47,539 bases of DNA from Phycisphaerales bacterium (GTDB lineage: Bacteria > Planctomycetota > Phycisphaerae > Phycisphaerales > UBA1924), in the NCBI GenBank assembly GCA_026647565.1, contig JAPKGU010000009.1:1-47539 (forward strand), written 5' to 3'. The position numbers and the translations under genes were made by a program. The notes under the pieces are model-generated. The model was not told the DNA's origin and ran no database searches. It saw nothing but the letters and a program-made list of their open reading frames with translations. The stretch's first letter is position 1; each line of letters opens with the position of its first letter. Shown piece after piece: positions 9,025-19,433 of the stretch.

Positions 9025-10164
9025 ATGCACCCGATGCTGAAGGGACGCCGGTCATTGGTCAGGGAGCGCGCGAACGGGGTCGCCGTCCCGGTGCACCGCC
9101 GTGCGGCGTTGGTGTTGGCCGCGGCGGCGCTGGTCGCTCCGGCATCCTGCGGTCGCCGTAGCGAACGGGCGGGCGGTGCGATGCCTGTCGAGCGCGTCAT
9201 CGGCTCGGTGGGGACGTGGCCGGGCCAGTTCGCGACGCCCCGGGCGATCGACACGGACGGATCGACGCTCTGGGTGATCGACAAGACGGCGCGGATCCAG
9301 CGCATCGATCCGCGCACGGGCGACCAACTCTCCGAGATCAAGACGCCGCGTCACGCGAAGGGGATGCCGGTCGGTCTGACCTGCGCAACGCTCGACGGGA
9401 AGCCGGTCCTGATCGTGCCCGACACGCACGAGCATCGTGTGCTCATCTACGACATCCCGGAGGACCCTGCGCGGCCTCCGTCGATCGTGGCCGAGTTCGG
9501 CACGTACGGCGAGGGGCCGGGACGGTTCATCTATCCCACGGACGTCGAGGTCGTCAGCGACCCGGCCTTCGGCACGCGTCTATACGTCGGGGAGTACGGC
9601 GGCACCGATCGCGTGAGCGTGTACAACGATCGCTTCGAGTTCCAGTTCTCTTTCGGGAAGTTCGGGTCCGGCGCGGACGCGTCCAGCATCGAGTTCAATC
9701 GGCCCCAGTCGATCTCGTTCGATCCGTCGCGCCGCGAGCTGGTCATCGCGGACGCCTGCAACCACCGGATCGGCCGCTTCACGCTCGACGGAGCGCTGGT
9801 CGCATGGATCGGATCTCCCGAACAAGCAGGACAGGAACCGGGTCGGTTCATGTACCCGTACGGCGTGGAGATGCTCGACGACGGCACGGCGCTGGTGGTG
9901 GAGTTCCAGAACGGTCGTGTGCAGCGGATCGACCTGGGATCGGGCAAGGGGCTGGAGGTGTACGGAACTCGGGGTCGGGGTGACGGGCAGATGGTCTCGC
10001 CTTGGGCGGTCTGCCTGATCGATCGGACGGCGTACGTTGTCGACGGCGGGAACAATCGCGTGATCGCGTTCCGGTCTCCGAGGCCGGCGGCTTCGCCAAC
10101 GTCGGGTATTGCCCGCGCGCCGATGCCGGTATCGTCCGCCTCCGGACCCGGGGGTGGGCCATGA
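9025..10164 (+). CDS. NHL-repeat beta-propeller exported protein
   Basis: Repeats of type 'GQFATPRAIDTDGSTLWVIDKTARIQRID', 'GEGPGRFIYPTDVEVV', 'EFNRPQSISFDPSRRELVIADACNHRIGRF', 'GRFMYPYGVEMLDDGTALVVEFQNGRVQRI'; N-terminal hydrophobic segment. Confidence 0.8.
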   Translation: MHPMLKGRRSLVRERANGVAVPVHRRAALVLAAAALVAPASCGRRSERAGGAMPVERVIGSVGTWPGQFATPRAIDTDGSTLWVIDKTARIQRIDPRTGDQLSEIKTPRHAKGMPVGLTCATLDGKPVLIVPDTHEHRVLIYDIPEDPARPPSIVAEFGTYGEGPGRFIYPTDVEVVSDPAFGTRLYVGEYGGTDRVSVYNDRFEFQFSFGKFGSGADASSIEFNRPQSISFDPSRRELVIADACNHRIGRFTLDGALVAWIGSPEQAGQEPGRFMYPYGVEMLDDGTALVVEFQNGRVQRIDLGSGKGLEVYGTRGRGDGQMVSPWAVCLIDRTAYVVDGGNNRVIAFRSPRPAASPTSGIARAPMPVSSASGPGGGP

Positions 10165-13100
10165 TGGCGCTCGGATCGATCGCCGTCGGCCCGGTGCAGT
10201 TCGACGCGCCGGTCTTTCTGCTGCTCCTGGCGATCCTGCTGCCCCTGGTGCTCTGGATCGCGCGTCGCAACCTCTCCGGTCTGAGCAGCCCCTCGCGCAA
10301 GGTCGCGATCGCGGTTCGCTTCATTCTGGTCACGCTCATCGTGCTCGTGCTCGCCGAGCCGCACACGCGGAGGACCAGCAAGGATGTCAGCGTCACTGCG
10401 GTGCTCGACGCGAGCCGGTCCATTCCCGGTGAGCTCGTGGCGGAGATCGACGGGTACATCGCGGAGGCGGCGTCGAGCGGCAAGCGTCCGGACGATCGGC
10501 TGGGCGTGGTGACCGTCGCGCGCGAGTCCCGCGTGCAGGACCTTCCCAATCCGCGCGTCGCCGGCGTCGATCGCAAGGACACCGGTCCTCTGGACGGGAC
10601 GAACCTCGCCTCGTCCGTGCGCCTGGCGATGGCGGTGATGCCCAGGGACGCCGCGAACCGGCTCGTGCTCGTCACGGACGGCAACGAGACGGACGGATCG
10701 CTGATCCAGGCGGCGGAGGCTGCGCGGGCCGCAAAGGTCCCGATCGACGTGCTTCCGATCCAGTACGAGCACGAGAGCGAGGTGATCGTCGAGCGGATTG
10801 TGGCGCCGGCGACGGCCCGCATGGGCGAGACCGTGGCGATCAAAGTGGTGCTCACGTCGACGGCGAAGGTGGCGGGGCTGCTGTCGATTCTCCAGAACGG
10901 GAGCAAGATCGATCTCGATCCGCAGTCGTCGGATCTCTCCATGCGCGTGGACCTGGAGCCGGGCGTGAACGTCAATGTGGTGCCCCTGGTCCTTGCCGGC
11001 GCGGGGCCCCAGGAGTTCGAGGCGGTCTTCGAGCCGCTGGCGGGCGACGGGTCCGCCGTGGGCGGGTCGGGCGATGCGATCCAGGAGAACAACCGAGCGC
11101 TCGCCGTGACGTTCGTGTCGGGGAAGGGCAAGGTGCTGGTGGTCTCGCGCAGCGACGCCGAGTCCCGAGCGTTCCTGAACGCGATGGAGACCGGGCGGAT
11201 CGAGACGGTTGCCGTCGGCCCCGAGCAGTTCCCCGGCTCGCTCACGGAGCTCAACGGCTTCGACGCCATCGTGCTCATCAACCAGTCCGCGTACAACTTC
11301 ACGCTCTCGCAGCAGTCCATCATCCGCCAGTACGTGCACGATTCGGGCGGCGGGCTCGTCATGATCGGCGGCGACGAGTCTTTCGGCGCCGGCGGCTGGA
11401 TCGGCTCGCCCGTCGAGGAGGTGCTCCCGGTCCGGCTCGATCCGCCGCAGAAGCGACAGATGCCTCGCGGCGCGCTGGTGCTCGTGATCCACTCCGTCGA
11501 GATGCCCTCGGGCGTCTTCTACGGGAAGCAGGTGTGCAACGCCGCGATCGACGCTCTCTCCCGTCTGGACATGGCGGGGATCGTCGAGTACGGGCACGCG
11601 ACGGGAGTGGACTGGACGCACCCCCTGGCGGAGCTGGGCGACAAGAGCGCGATCAAGCAGGCGATCAACAACCTCGTTTTCGGCGACATGCCGGACTTCG
11701 CGCCCTCGCTCAACGTCGCGCTGGCGGGGCTTCAGCGCGTCAACGCCGGGCAGAAGCACGTCATCATGATCTCCGACGGCGACCCCTCGATGCCCTCGCA
11801 GTCGCTTCTCCAGAAGTACCGAGAGTCCAAGGTCTCCATCAGCTGCGTCAGCGTCTTTCCGCACTCGGGCTGGGACACGGGGCGTATGCGGGACATCGCC
11901 AAGGACACCGGAGGGGAGTACTACGAGGTCAACACCCAGGCCGCGCTCGCCACGCTCCCACAGATATTCATCAAGGAAGCCCAGACCGTGCGCCGGTCCC
12001 TGATCTGGGAGGGCACGCCGTTCGTGCCGCGCGTGGTGGACGTCGCGGCCGAGACGATGCGCGGCGTGACGGGGGTGCCGCCGATCTCGGGCTACGTCGT
12101 GACGGCGGATCGCGAGGGGCTGAGCGTGGTGACGATCCGGGGCCAGGAGAACGACCCGATCGCCGCGATGTGGCAGCACGGTCTGGGCCGGGCGGTGGCC
12201 TTCACCTCGGACGTGTCGACAAAGTGGGCGGCGTCGTGGGTGGCGTGGCCCGGTTTCAACCAGTTCTGGCAGCAGCACGTGCGGTGGGCGATGCGTCCGT
12301 CCGGCTCGGCGAACATCCGCGTGACCACGGAGAACCGCGGCGACCAGACGCTGATCTCGATCGACGCGCTCGACCAGAACGGCGAGCGGCTGAACTTCGC
12401 GCAGTTCCAGGGACGCCTTGCGCGTCCCGACGGGAAAGGTGACGACGTGCAGGTGCAGCAGGTGGGTCCGGGCCGCTACGAGGCGCGTGTTCCGACCGAG
12501 CAGGCGGGAACCTATCTGCTCGGCCTTCGGTACACGGCGCGTGATGTGGCGCCTGACGGCACGGCCGGGCCGATGATCGAGGGGACGGTGCAGGCGGCCG
12601 TGACGCGCCCCTTTGCCGACGAGTTCCGCGCGCTCAAGGACAACGCGCCGCTGCTTCGTCAGATCGCCGAGATGACCGGAGGGCGGGTGCTTCCCGCAGA
12701 TCCGCAGAGCGCAGATCTCTGGAGCCGCGACGGACTGACGATGCCCGTGGCGACGACTCCGGTGTGGATGGCGATGGCGATCGCGTGCCTCGGGCTGTTC
12801 CTCGTGGATGTCGGGATTCGGCGGGTTCGGATCGACCCGGGTGCGATCTGGAGGCGGACGCTGGCGCTCTTCGGTGCCGCGGGCGCGAAGCAGGGCGCGA
12901 GGATCGACACGCTCCAGGCGGCGCGGGCGAAGGCGCGCGAGCGGATGGGCGAAGGGGATCGCGTGATGGGCGGCATGTCGCAAGGCGGGCCGGCCCAGGG
13001 CCAGGCGCAGCGGGACGCGGGCCGCAAGTTCGAGGCAACGCCCGGGTCGACGGTCGCCGGTCCCAGCCCGCTGACGGGCGTGAAGCCGACTGAGCAGCCG

Positions 13101-13244
13101 ATCGCGCGTCCGAAGCCGGAAGCGCAGAAGGCGGGCGCCGAGGCTGGCGAGCAGGGCATGTCGGCGCTGATGAGGGCCAAGAAGCGCGCACAGGACGAGA
13201 TCGAGCGGCAATCGCGCGAGCGACAGGACAAGAACACGGACTGA
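10161..13244 (+). CDS. Large membrane VWA / glutamine-amidotransferase-like domain protein
   Basis: N-terminal TM helices; 'SVTAVLDASRSIPGEL' VWA-like segment; 'GGGLVMIGGDESFGAGGW'; second VWA-like 'KHVIMISDGDPS'; C-terminal TM. ATG overlaps the upstream stop by 4 bp. Confidence 0.8.
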   Translation: MMALGSIAVGPVQFDAPVFLLLLAILLPLVLWIARRNLSGLSSPSRKVAIAVRFILVTLIVLVLAEPHTRRTSKDVSVTAVLDASRSIPGELVAEIDGYIAEAASSGKRPDDRLGVVTVARESRVQDLPNPRVAGVDRKDTGPLDGTNLASSVRLAMAVMPRDAANRLVLVTDGNETDGSLIQAAEAARAAKVPIDVLPIQYEHESEVIVERIVAPATARMGETVAIKVVLTSTAKVAGLLSILQNGSKIDLDPQSSDLSMRVDLEPGVNVNVVPLVLAGAGPQEFEAVFEPLAGDGSAVGGSGDAIQENNRALAVTFVSGKGKVLVVSRSDAESRAFLNAMETGRIETVAVGPEQFPGSLTELNGFDAIVLINQSAYNFTLSQQSIIRQYVHDSGGGLVMIGGDESFGAGGWIGSPVEEVLPVRLDPPQKRQMPRGALVLVIHSVEMPSGVFYGKQVCNAAIDALSRLDMAGIVEYGHATGVDWTHPLAELGDKSAIKQAINNLVFGDMPDFAPSLNVALAGLQRVNAGQKHVIMISDGDPSMPSQSLLQKYRESKVSISCVSVFPHSGWDTGRMRDIAKDTGGEYYEVNTQAALATLPQIFIKEAQTVRRSLIWEGTPFVPRVVDVAAETMRGVTGVPPISGYVVTADREGLSVVTIRGQENDPIAAMWQHGLGRAVAFTSDVSTKWAASWVAWPGFNQFWQQHVRWAMRPSGSANIRVTTENRGDQTLISIDALDQNGERLNFAQFQGRLARPDGKGDDVQVQQVGPGRYEARVPTEQAGTYLLGLRYTARDVAPDGTAGPMIEGTVQAAVTRPFADEFRALKDNAPLLRQIAEMTGGRVLPADPQSADLWSRDGLTMPVATTPVWMAMAIACLGLFLVDVGIRRVRIDPGAIWRRTLALFGAAGAKQGARIDTLQAARAKARERMGEGDRVMGGMSQGGPAQGQAQRDAGRKFEATPGSTVAGPSPLTGVKPTEQPIARPKPEAQKAGAEAGEQGMSALMRAKKRAQDEIERQSRERQDKNTD

Positions 13245-13293
13245 CCGGAAGCCACAGTGTCGGGTGTCTCCCGACAGACTACGGAGTGCGAAC

Positions 13294-14349
<1,056 letters not shown>

Positions 14350-14363
14350 GCGATCAGGAACAG

Positions 14364-14425
14364 GCAGCCCGAGCGCGAGCGAGGGCGTGGCACAAGCATG
14401 CAGCCCGACCGTGAGGGAGGGCGTG
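14364..14425. repeat. Two degenerate copies of a 26-bp GCAGCCCGAGCG(C/T)GAGCGAGGGCGTG repeat
   Basis: Copy 1 at 14364-14389 GCAGCCCGAGCGCGAGCGAGGGCGTG; copy 2 at 14400-14425 GCAGCCCGACCGTGAGGGAGGGCGTG; 23/26 identical. Confidence 0.75.
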
Positions 14426-14485
14426 AGCGAAAAGAGAACGCATCGGCCGCAGAAGACCCACAGGGGCGCAAAGAAGGAGCGAATC

Positions 14486-15022
14486 ATGAACCGGACAATC
14501 ATCGCGCCCGCCATCATCGGGCTCGCCATCCTCGCCGGCGGCTGCCAGTCCGGCGCAAGCCCCGTCTTCGCCAAGTCCGAGCGCGTCAGCGCCTCGGCCA
14601 TCGCCGGCACGTGGGTCGGCACCGACGGACGTGAGTTCTCGATCCGCGAAACCCCCGGCGGCGGCCTCCGCATCAAGGCCACCGAGGGCGATGAGCACAC
14701 CGGCGTGCTCGTGGATATCGGCGGCAGATCCATCGTCGAGATCCCGATGAGCGATCCCGCCCGCATGTCCGACGACGCATCCCCCGTGTACCACTACGGG
14801 CTCATCAAGGTCAGCGGCGACACCATGGAGCACCAGTCGCTCAACCCCGCGTGGCTCACCAGCCAGCAGCAGCAGAGCAGCGCGATCGTCGCCGCCCCCC
14901 TCGCCAGCGGCGCCGGAACCGTAACGGCGACCGATCCCGAAACCATGCGCGGGCTGCTGAAGAAAGCCGTCGCGGATCCGAACGCGTGGGGGGCGAAGGA
15001 AATCCTGACTCGCAGGCCATAG
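14486..15022 (+). CDS. Hypothetical lipoprotein
   Basis: MNRTIIAPAIIGLAILAGGC lipobox; ~178 aa; consistent codon frame. Confidence 0.65.
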   Translation: MNRTIIAPAIIGLAILAGGCQSGASPVFAKSERVSASAIAGTWVGTDGREFSIRETPGGGLRIKATEGDEHTGVLVDIGGRSIVEIPMSDPARMSDDASPVYHYGLIKVSGDTMEHQSLNPAWLTSQQQQSSAIVAAPLASGAGTVTATDPETMRGLLKKAVADPNAWGAKEILTRRP

Positions 15023-15047
15023 TCCAGCATGGTGTGTGAGCGAGACA

Positions 15048-15611
15048 AAGAGAACGCAGAGGGCGCAGAGGAATCGGAGTGACGCAGAGGAGGCAGAGTG
15101 GAAAGGGATGGGTCAATCCCGAAGCAAGTATCTCGCGAATCGAGGGAATGTCCGCCAGAGTGGAACGCGCTCACTGGCTCGGTCATTGCCGCCGCGATGG
15201 AGGTCCACTCCGCTCTCGGTGCCGGATTGCTCGAGCGTTTGTACGAGCAGGCGTTGTGCCATGAGTTGGATCTGCGCAGGATCAGGTACTCGCGCCAGGT
15301 ACCGGTCCGCGTGAGTTACAAGGGTCTGGAACTTGGTGAGCAGGTCGTAGACATGGTTGTTGGAGATACTGTGGTCTTAGAGCTGAAGTCGGTCGAGCGA
15401 GTCCATGACGCGCATCTTGCCCAGATGCTCAGCTACATGCGATCGATGCGATTGCCTCTCGGATTGCTGATCAACTTCAACGTTGCGCGTTTGAAGGAGG
15501 GTATCTACAGGCGTGTCCTCGCCACGACGACACCTGTCCCGCCCGCCTTTCTTGACGAAGTGCCTTCAACTCCGCGTCCCTCTGATTTCTCCGCGCCCTC
15601 TGCGTTCTCTT
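15048..15611. mobile_element. Candidate GxxExxY cassette bounded by 43-bp terminal inverted repeats
   Basis: Left arm 15048-15090 AAGAGAACGCAGAGGGCGCAGAGGAATCGGAGTGACGCAGAGG; the reverse complement of right arm 15569-15611 is AAGAGAACGCAGAGGGCGCGGAGAAATCAGAGGGACGCGGAGT; 37/43 identical, outermost 19 nt perfect. Confidence 0.7.
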
Positions 15612-15613
15612 AA
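15098..15613 (+). CDS. GxxExxY family protein (PD-(D/E)XK-type nuclease fold)
   Basis: 'LTGSVIAAAMEVHSALGAGLLERLYEQALCHELDLRRI...YKGLELGEQVVDMVVGDTVVLELKSVERVHDAHLAQMLSYMRSMRLPLGLLINFNV'. GxxExxY motif GLLERLY, D...ELK and Q-x(3)-Y motifs. GTG start, or an alternative downstream start. Confidence 0.85.
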   Translation: MERDGSIPKQVSRESRECPPEWNALTGSVIAAAMEVHSALGAGLLERLYEQALCHELDLRRIRYSRQVPVRVSYKGLELGEQVVDMVVGDTVVLELKSVERVHDAHLAQMLSYMRSMRLPLGLLINFNVARLKEGIYRRVLATTTPVPPAFLDEVPSTPRPSDFSAPSAFS

Positions 15614-15618
15614 TTCTC

Positions 15619-16551
15619 ATGCTTAGAACTCAAACCATCTCCCGTCCCACCTCCATCGACGACCTGCTCGACGGCCGCCTCGCCGCGCGGATCGCGCAGC
15701 TCGACCTCGCCTCCAAGAAGATCTTCGCCGGCAAGATGAAGGGCGAGCGCCGCTCCAAGAAACGCGGCGAGTCCGTCGAGTTCGCCGACCACCGGCCATA
15801 TGTGTCCGGCGACGACCTCCGCCACATCGACTGGAACATCTTCGGGCGCCTCGACCGCCTCTTCCTGAAGCTCTTCCTTGAGGAGGAGGACCTCTCGCTC
15901 CACGTCGTGATCGATGCCTCGGCCTCCAGCGACTGCGGCGAGCCCAACAAGTTCATCTTCATGCAGAAGGCCGCGATGGCCCTCTCGTACTTGGGGCTTG
16001 TGAACTACAACCGTGTCGCCGCGACGGCGATCGGAGGCGGGGCGCGTGCCGAGGGCGGCATCTCGGGCTCCATCCGCGACCTGCGGGGCAAACGCCGCAC
16101 GCTGGAGATGGGCTCGTTCCTCTGCGGCCTGACCCCGGAGGGTTCGACGAGCTTCGGCGAGGCCGCGAAACGCATCTCCCTCACCCGCCGCGGCAGGGGC
16201 GTCATGGTCGTCCTCTCCGACTTCTTCATGAAAGAGGGATACGAGACCGGCCTTCGCCTCCTCGTCGGTCGTGGCTACGACGTCTTCGCCATCCAGGTCC
16301 TCAGCCCGCAGGAGGTCGATCCCACCATCGCCGGTGATCTTCGCCTGAAGGACGTCGAGGACGGCGACATGGCCGAGGTCACGATCTCCGCCCCGCTCAT
16401 CAAGAAGTACAAGCAGAATCTCGCGGCGTACTGCGACCAGTTCCGCCTCTTCTGCGCCCGGCGAGAGATCACCGCGATCACCGTGCAGAGCGACCTCTCC
16501 GTCGAGGCCCTGATCCTCGACTACCTCCAGACGAGGGGGCTGCTGCGATGA
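15619..16551 (+). CDS. DUF58 domain-containing protein
   Basis: 'GERRSKKRGESVEFADHRPYVSGDDLRHIDWNIFGRLDRLFLKLFLEEEDLSLHVVIDASASSD'. Confidence 0.92.
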   Translation: MLRTQTISRPTSIDDLLDGRLAARIAQLDLASKKIFAGKMKGERRSKKRGESVEFADHRPYVSGDDLRHIDWNIFGRLDRLFLKLFLEEEDLSLHVVIDASASSDCGEPNKFIFMQKAAMALSYLGLVNYNRVAATAIGGGARAEGGISGSIRDLRGKRRTLEMGSFLCGLTPEGSTSFGEAAKRISLTRRGRGVMVVLSDFFMKEGYETGLRLLVGRGYDVFAIQVLSPQEVDPTIAGDLRLKDVEDGDMAEVTISAPLIKKYKQNLAAYCDQFRLFCARREITAITVQSDLSVEALILDYLQTRGLLR

Positions 16552-18647
16552 CCTGGCTCACCCCATGGGTCGGCGCGATCGCCGCGGCTGTCGCGGTCCC
16601 CACCCTCCTCATCCTCTACTTCCTCAAGCTCCGGCGGCGTGACGTCGAGGTCTCCACCACGCTCCTCTGGAAGAAGGCGATCCAGGACCTCCAGGCCAAC
16701 GCCCCCTTCCAGCGCCTCCGTAAGAACCTGCTCCTTCTGCTCCAGCTTATCGTTCTCGGCGCGGCACTCTTCGCCCTCGCCCAGCCGCAGTTCAAGGGCA
16801 TGGCGACGACCGGCCAGCGTCACATCATCCTGATCGATCGCTCCGCGTCGATGCAGTCGCTGGATGAGACGGCCTCCGGTGGGCCGCGGGCCGTGCAGCG
16901 GCTCGATGCGGCGAAGCAGCAGGCGATCGAGCTGGTGGAGTCGCTGCGTGAGTCGAACGCGTTCCAGCGCGACAAGGCGGACGAGGCGATGGTCATCGCC
17001 TTCGATTCCACCGCCGAGGTCGTCGCCAACTTCACCTCCGACAAGGGCGCGCTCACCCGCGCGATCGAGGGGATCGAGGCCCGCGACTCGATCTCGTTCA
17101 TGGAAGAGGCGATGCGTCTTGCCCAGGCGCACGCCCCGCGCCGCGTCGTCGAGGGGCAGGCGATCGAGGGGCTTTCGCTCGCCGAGCCGGCAACGATCCA
17201 TCTCTGGACGGACGGGGCGATCGAGGACGCCGACCGAGTCCTTCCGACGATCGAGAAAGACGTGAAGTACCACGCCGTCGGGCTGGAGGGCGCGATCAAC
17301 CTCGGCATCACCAGCATCCGCGCCGAGCGCGACTTTGAGAATCCGAATCGGCTGAGCGTCTACGTGTCGATCTCGTCGACCGATCCATCGGCACGGACGC
17401 TCGACGTCGAGCTCGCGATCGACGGCGTTGTCGCCGGGGTGAAGTCCGTGACTGTTCCCGGCGTGGCCGTTCTGCCCGCGCCCGCGCCGACCGAGGACGG
17501 CGAGGCCGCGCCGCCACCCGAGCGATCGTCCGCATCGACCTCTGGCGTCGTGTTTGCGCTTAACCAGCCCGAGGGCGGCGTGATCACGACGCGCCTGCGA
17601 ACCGGCGGCGATGATGATCCTCGCGTCGACGCGCTCCGCGTCGACGACCGCGCATCCATCATCGTGCCTCCGGCCAAGCGCCTCGCCGTGGCGCTCGTGA
17701 CGCGGGGAAGTCTCTTCATCGAGGCCGCCCTTCAGGGACTTCCGCTGGCCCGGCTGGTCACGTACACGCCCGAGCAGTTCCAGACCGAGATGGACCAGGG
17801 TCGAGCCACGCAGTTCGACGTGGTGATTCTTGATTCCTGGCTCCCGCGCACGAGCGCCGGCGAGACTCTCCCGCCGGGTCGCTGGCTGGTCTTCAACGCG
17901 GTGCCGGGAGGCACGCTCGGACTCGCCGACGGGGGCGAGGGCGAGTCGGCGCTCTTCGTCGACTGGGCGCGAGACCATCCGGTCATGCGCGGGCTTGTTC
18001 TCGATAACGCCGTGATCGCCAGATCGAGGCGTGTCACGATCCCTGACGGCAACCCGATCGCCGTGCTCGCCATGACCTCCGTCGGCCCCGGCATCGCCGA
18101 GCTCATCACGCCCGAGGCCCGGGCGATCGTCGTTCCCTTCAACATCGCCGAGTCCACATGGCCCTTCGACGTCTCCTTTGTCGTCTTCACCGCGTCCGCA
18201 GTCACGTATCTCGGAGCCGACATCTCCGATCCGTCCGTGCGGCGCATGCTCCGGCCCGGCGGCATCCTCGCCGATCAGTTGCCCCCGGGAGCGACGGAGC
18301 CGGTGCTCGTGGAGCCGGATCAGCGCGAGACTTCGCTCGTGCTCGCTCCGGATCGACGCGTGACGTTCGGGCCAATCCGGCGCGTGGGGCTGTACCAGAT
18401 CCGCTGGTCCGGCGCTGGCACGGATCCGGGCGCGATCCGACCGCTCCGAACCTACTCCGCGAACCTGACCGATGCTTCGGAGAGCGACATCCGTGCGCAC
18501 CCGAGACTCGTGCTCGCCTCACGGACGGTCGCCGCGGAGAACGAGGGACGCGTCAAGGACCGCCGGCTCTGGCCGTGGCTCCTGCTTGTTGCTCTGCTCG
18601 TGCTGATGTTCGAGTGGTACGTCTACAACCGCAAGGTGTACTACTAG
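16548..18647 (+). CDS. BatA/VWA domain membrane protein
   Basis: N-terminal BatA-type double-TM region 'LLILYFLKLRRRDVEVSTTLLWKKAIQDLQANAPFQRLRKNLLLLLQLIVL'; VWA 'IILIDRSASMQ'; C-terminal TM; 4-bp overlap with the DUF58 gene. Confidence 0.88.
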   Translation: MTWLTPWVGAIAAAVAVPTLLILYFLKLRRRDVEVSTTLLWKKAIQDLQANAPFQRLRKNLLLLLQLIVLGAALFALAQPQFKGMATTGQRHIILIDRSASMQSLDETASGGPRAVQRLDAAKQQAIELVESLRESNAFQRDKADEAMVIAFDSTAEVVANFTSDKGALTRAIEGIEARDSISFMEEAMRLAQAHAPRRVVEGQAIEGLSLAEPATIHLWTDGAIEDADRVLPTIEKDVKYHAVGLEGAINLGITSIRAERDFENPNRLSVYVSISSTDPSARTLDVELAIDGVVAGVKSVTVPGVAVLPAPAPTEDGEAAPPPERSSASTSGVVFALNQPEGGVITTRLRTGGDDDPRVDALRVDDRASIIVPPAKRLAVALVTRGSLFIEAALQGLPLARLVTYTPEQFQTEMDQGRATQFDVVILDSWLPRTSAGETLPPGRWLVFNAVPGGTLGLADGGEGESALFVDWARDHPVMRGLVLDNAVIARSRRVTIPDGNPIAVLAMTSVGPGIAELITPEARAIVVPFNIAESTWPFDVSFVVFTASAVTYLGADISDPSVRRMLRPGGILADQLPPGATEPVLVEPDQRETSLVLAPDRRVTFGPIRRVGLYQIRWSGAGTDPGAIRPLRTYSANLTDASESDIRAHPRLVLASRTVAAENEGRVKDRRLWPWLLLVALLVLMFEWYVYNRKVYY

Positions 18648-18660
18648 GCAAGTCACGAGG

Positions 18661-19317
18661 TCAGGCCCTCACGACCAGGATCTCGTCGAGCGGCTTGCGC
18701 TTGATGTCCGGCACCACGCAGTCCGCGGCCGGATAGCCCACCGGGATCAGGAGGTACGGCCGCTCATGGTCGGGCCGTCCCAGGATCTCGCCCAGGAACT
18801 TCATCGGGCTGGGGGTGTGCGTCAGCGTCGCCAGCCCCGCGTGATGCGCCGCCGCGAGCAGCAACCCGACCGCGATGCCCACGCTCTCGTTCGCGTAGTA
18901 GACCTGTCCGCCCTCATCCGTCTTCATCATCTTGAAGACCACGATCAGCCACGGCGCGATCTCCAGGAAATCCTTTTTCTCGTCCGTGCCGAAGGGGATC
19001 AGGTCCGTCAGCCACTCGTCCCCCGCCTTTCGCCCGTAGAACTCCCGCTCTTCGTGCTCTGCGCCCTCGCGGATCTGCCTCTTGAGCGCCGGATTCGACA
19101 CCGCCACGAACCGCCACGGCTGCTTGTTCGCGCCGGAAGGGGCGGTGCCCGCCGCGGCACAGATCCAACGGATCGTCTCCTCGCTCACCGGACGGTCGCT
19201 GAACATCCGGACCGACCTCCGAGCGTTCATCGTCCTGTAGAACCGCTCCGAAGCGACAGTCGCGTCGAGACCCGGTCTGAAGGGGCGATACGGGATCGGA
19301 TTGGGGGGGAGCGCCAC
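18661..19317 (-). CDS. Nitroreductase family protein
   Basis: 'ARRSVRMFSDRPVSEETIRWICAAAGTAPSGANKQPWRFVAVSN', 'YANESVGIAVGLLLAAAHHAGLATLTHTPSPM', 'LIPVGYPA'. GTG start chosen at 19317. Confidence 0.9.
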   Translation of the reverse strand: MALPPNPIPYRPFRPGLDATVASERFYRTMNARRSVRMFSDRPVSEETIRWICAAAGTAPSGANKQPWRFVAVSNPALKRQIREGAEHEEREFYGRKAGDEWLTDLIPFGTDEKKDFLEIAPWLIVVFKMMKTDEGGQVYYANESVGIAVGLLLAAAHHAGLATLTHTPSPMKFLGEILGRPDHERPYLLIPVGYPAADCVVPDIKRKPLDEILVVRA

Positions 19318-19433
19318 GGTCGAGACCTCCGGTTCGGCTCGCAGGCGTGCAGCATACCCGCGCCCGATGCCAGCCGATCCTGTGGGCTGCGGCTGCATCC
19401 CTGCCCCCCTCTCTGGCCGATAACCCCCGTCTG

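Noticed and set aside
16521-18500. 659-aa minus-strand ORF
   Set aside because: Antisense of the BatA/VWA gene, no recognisable motifs.
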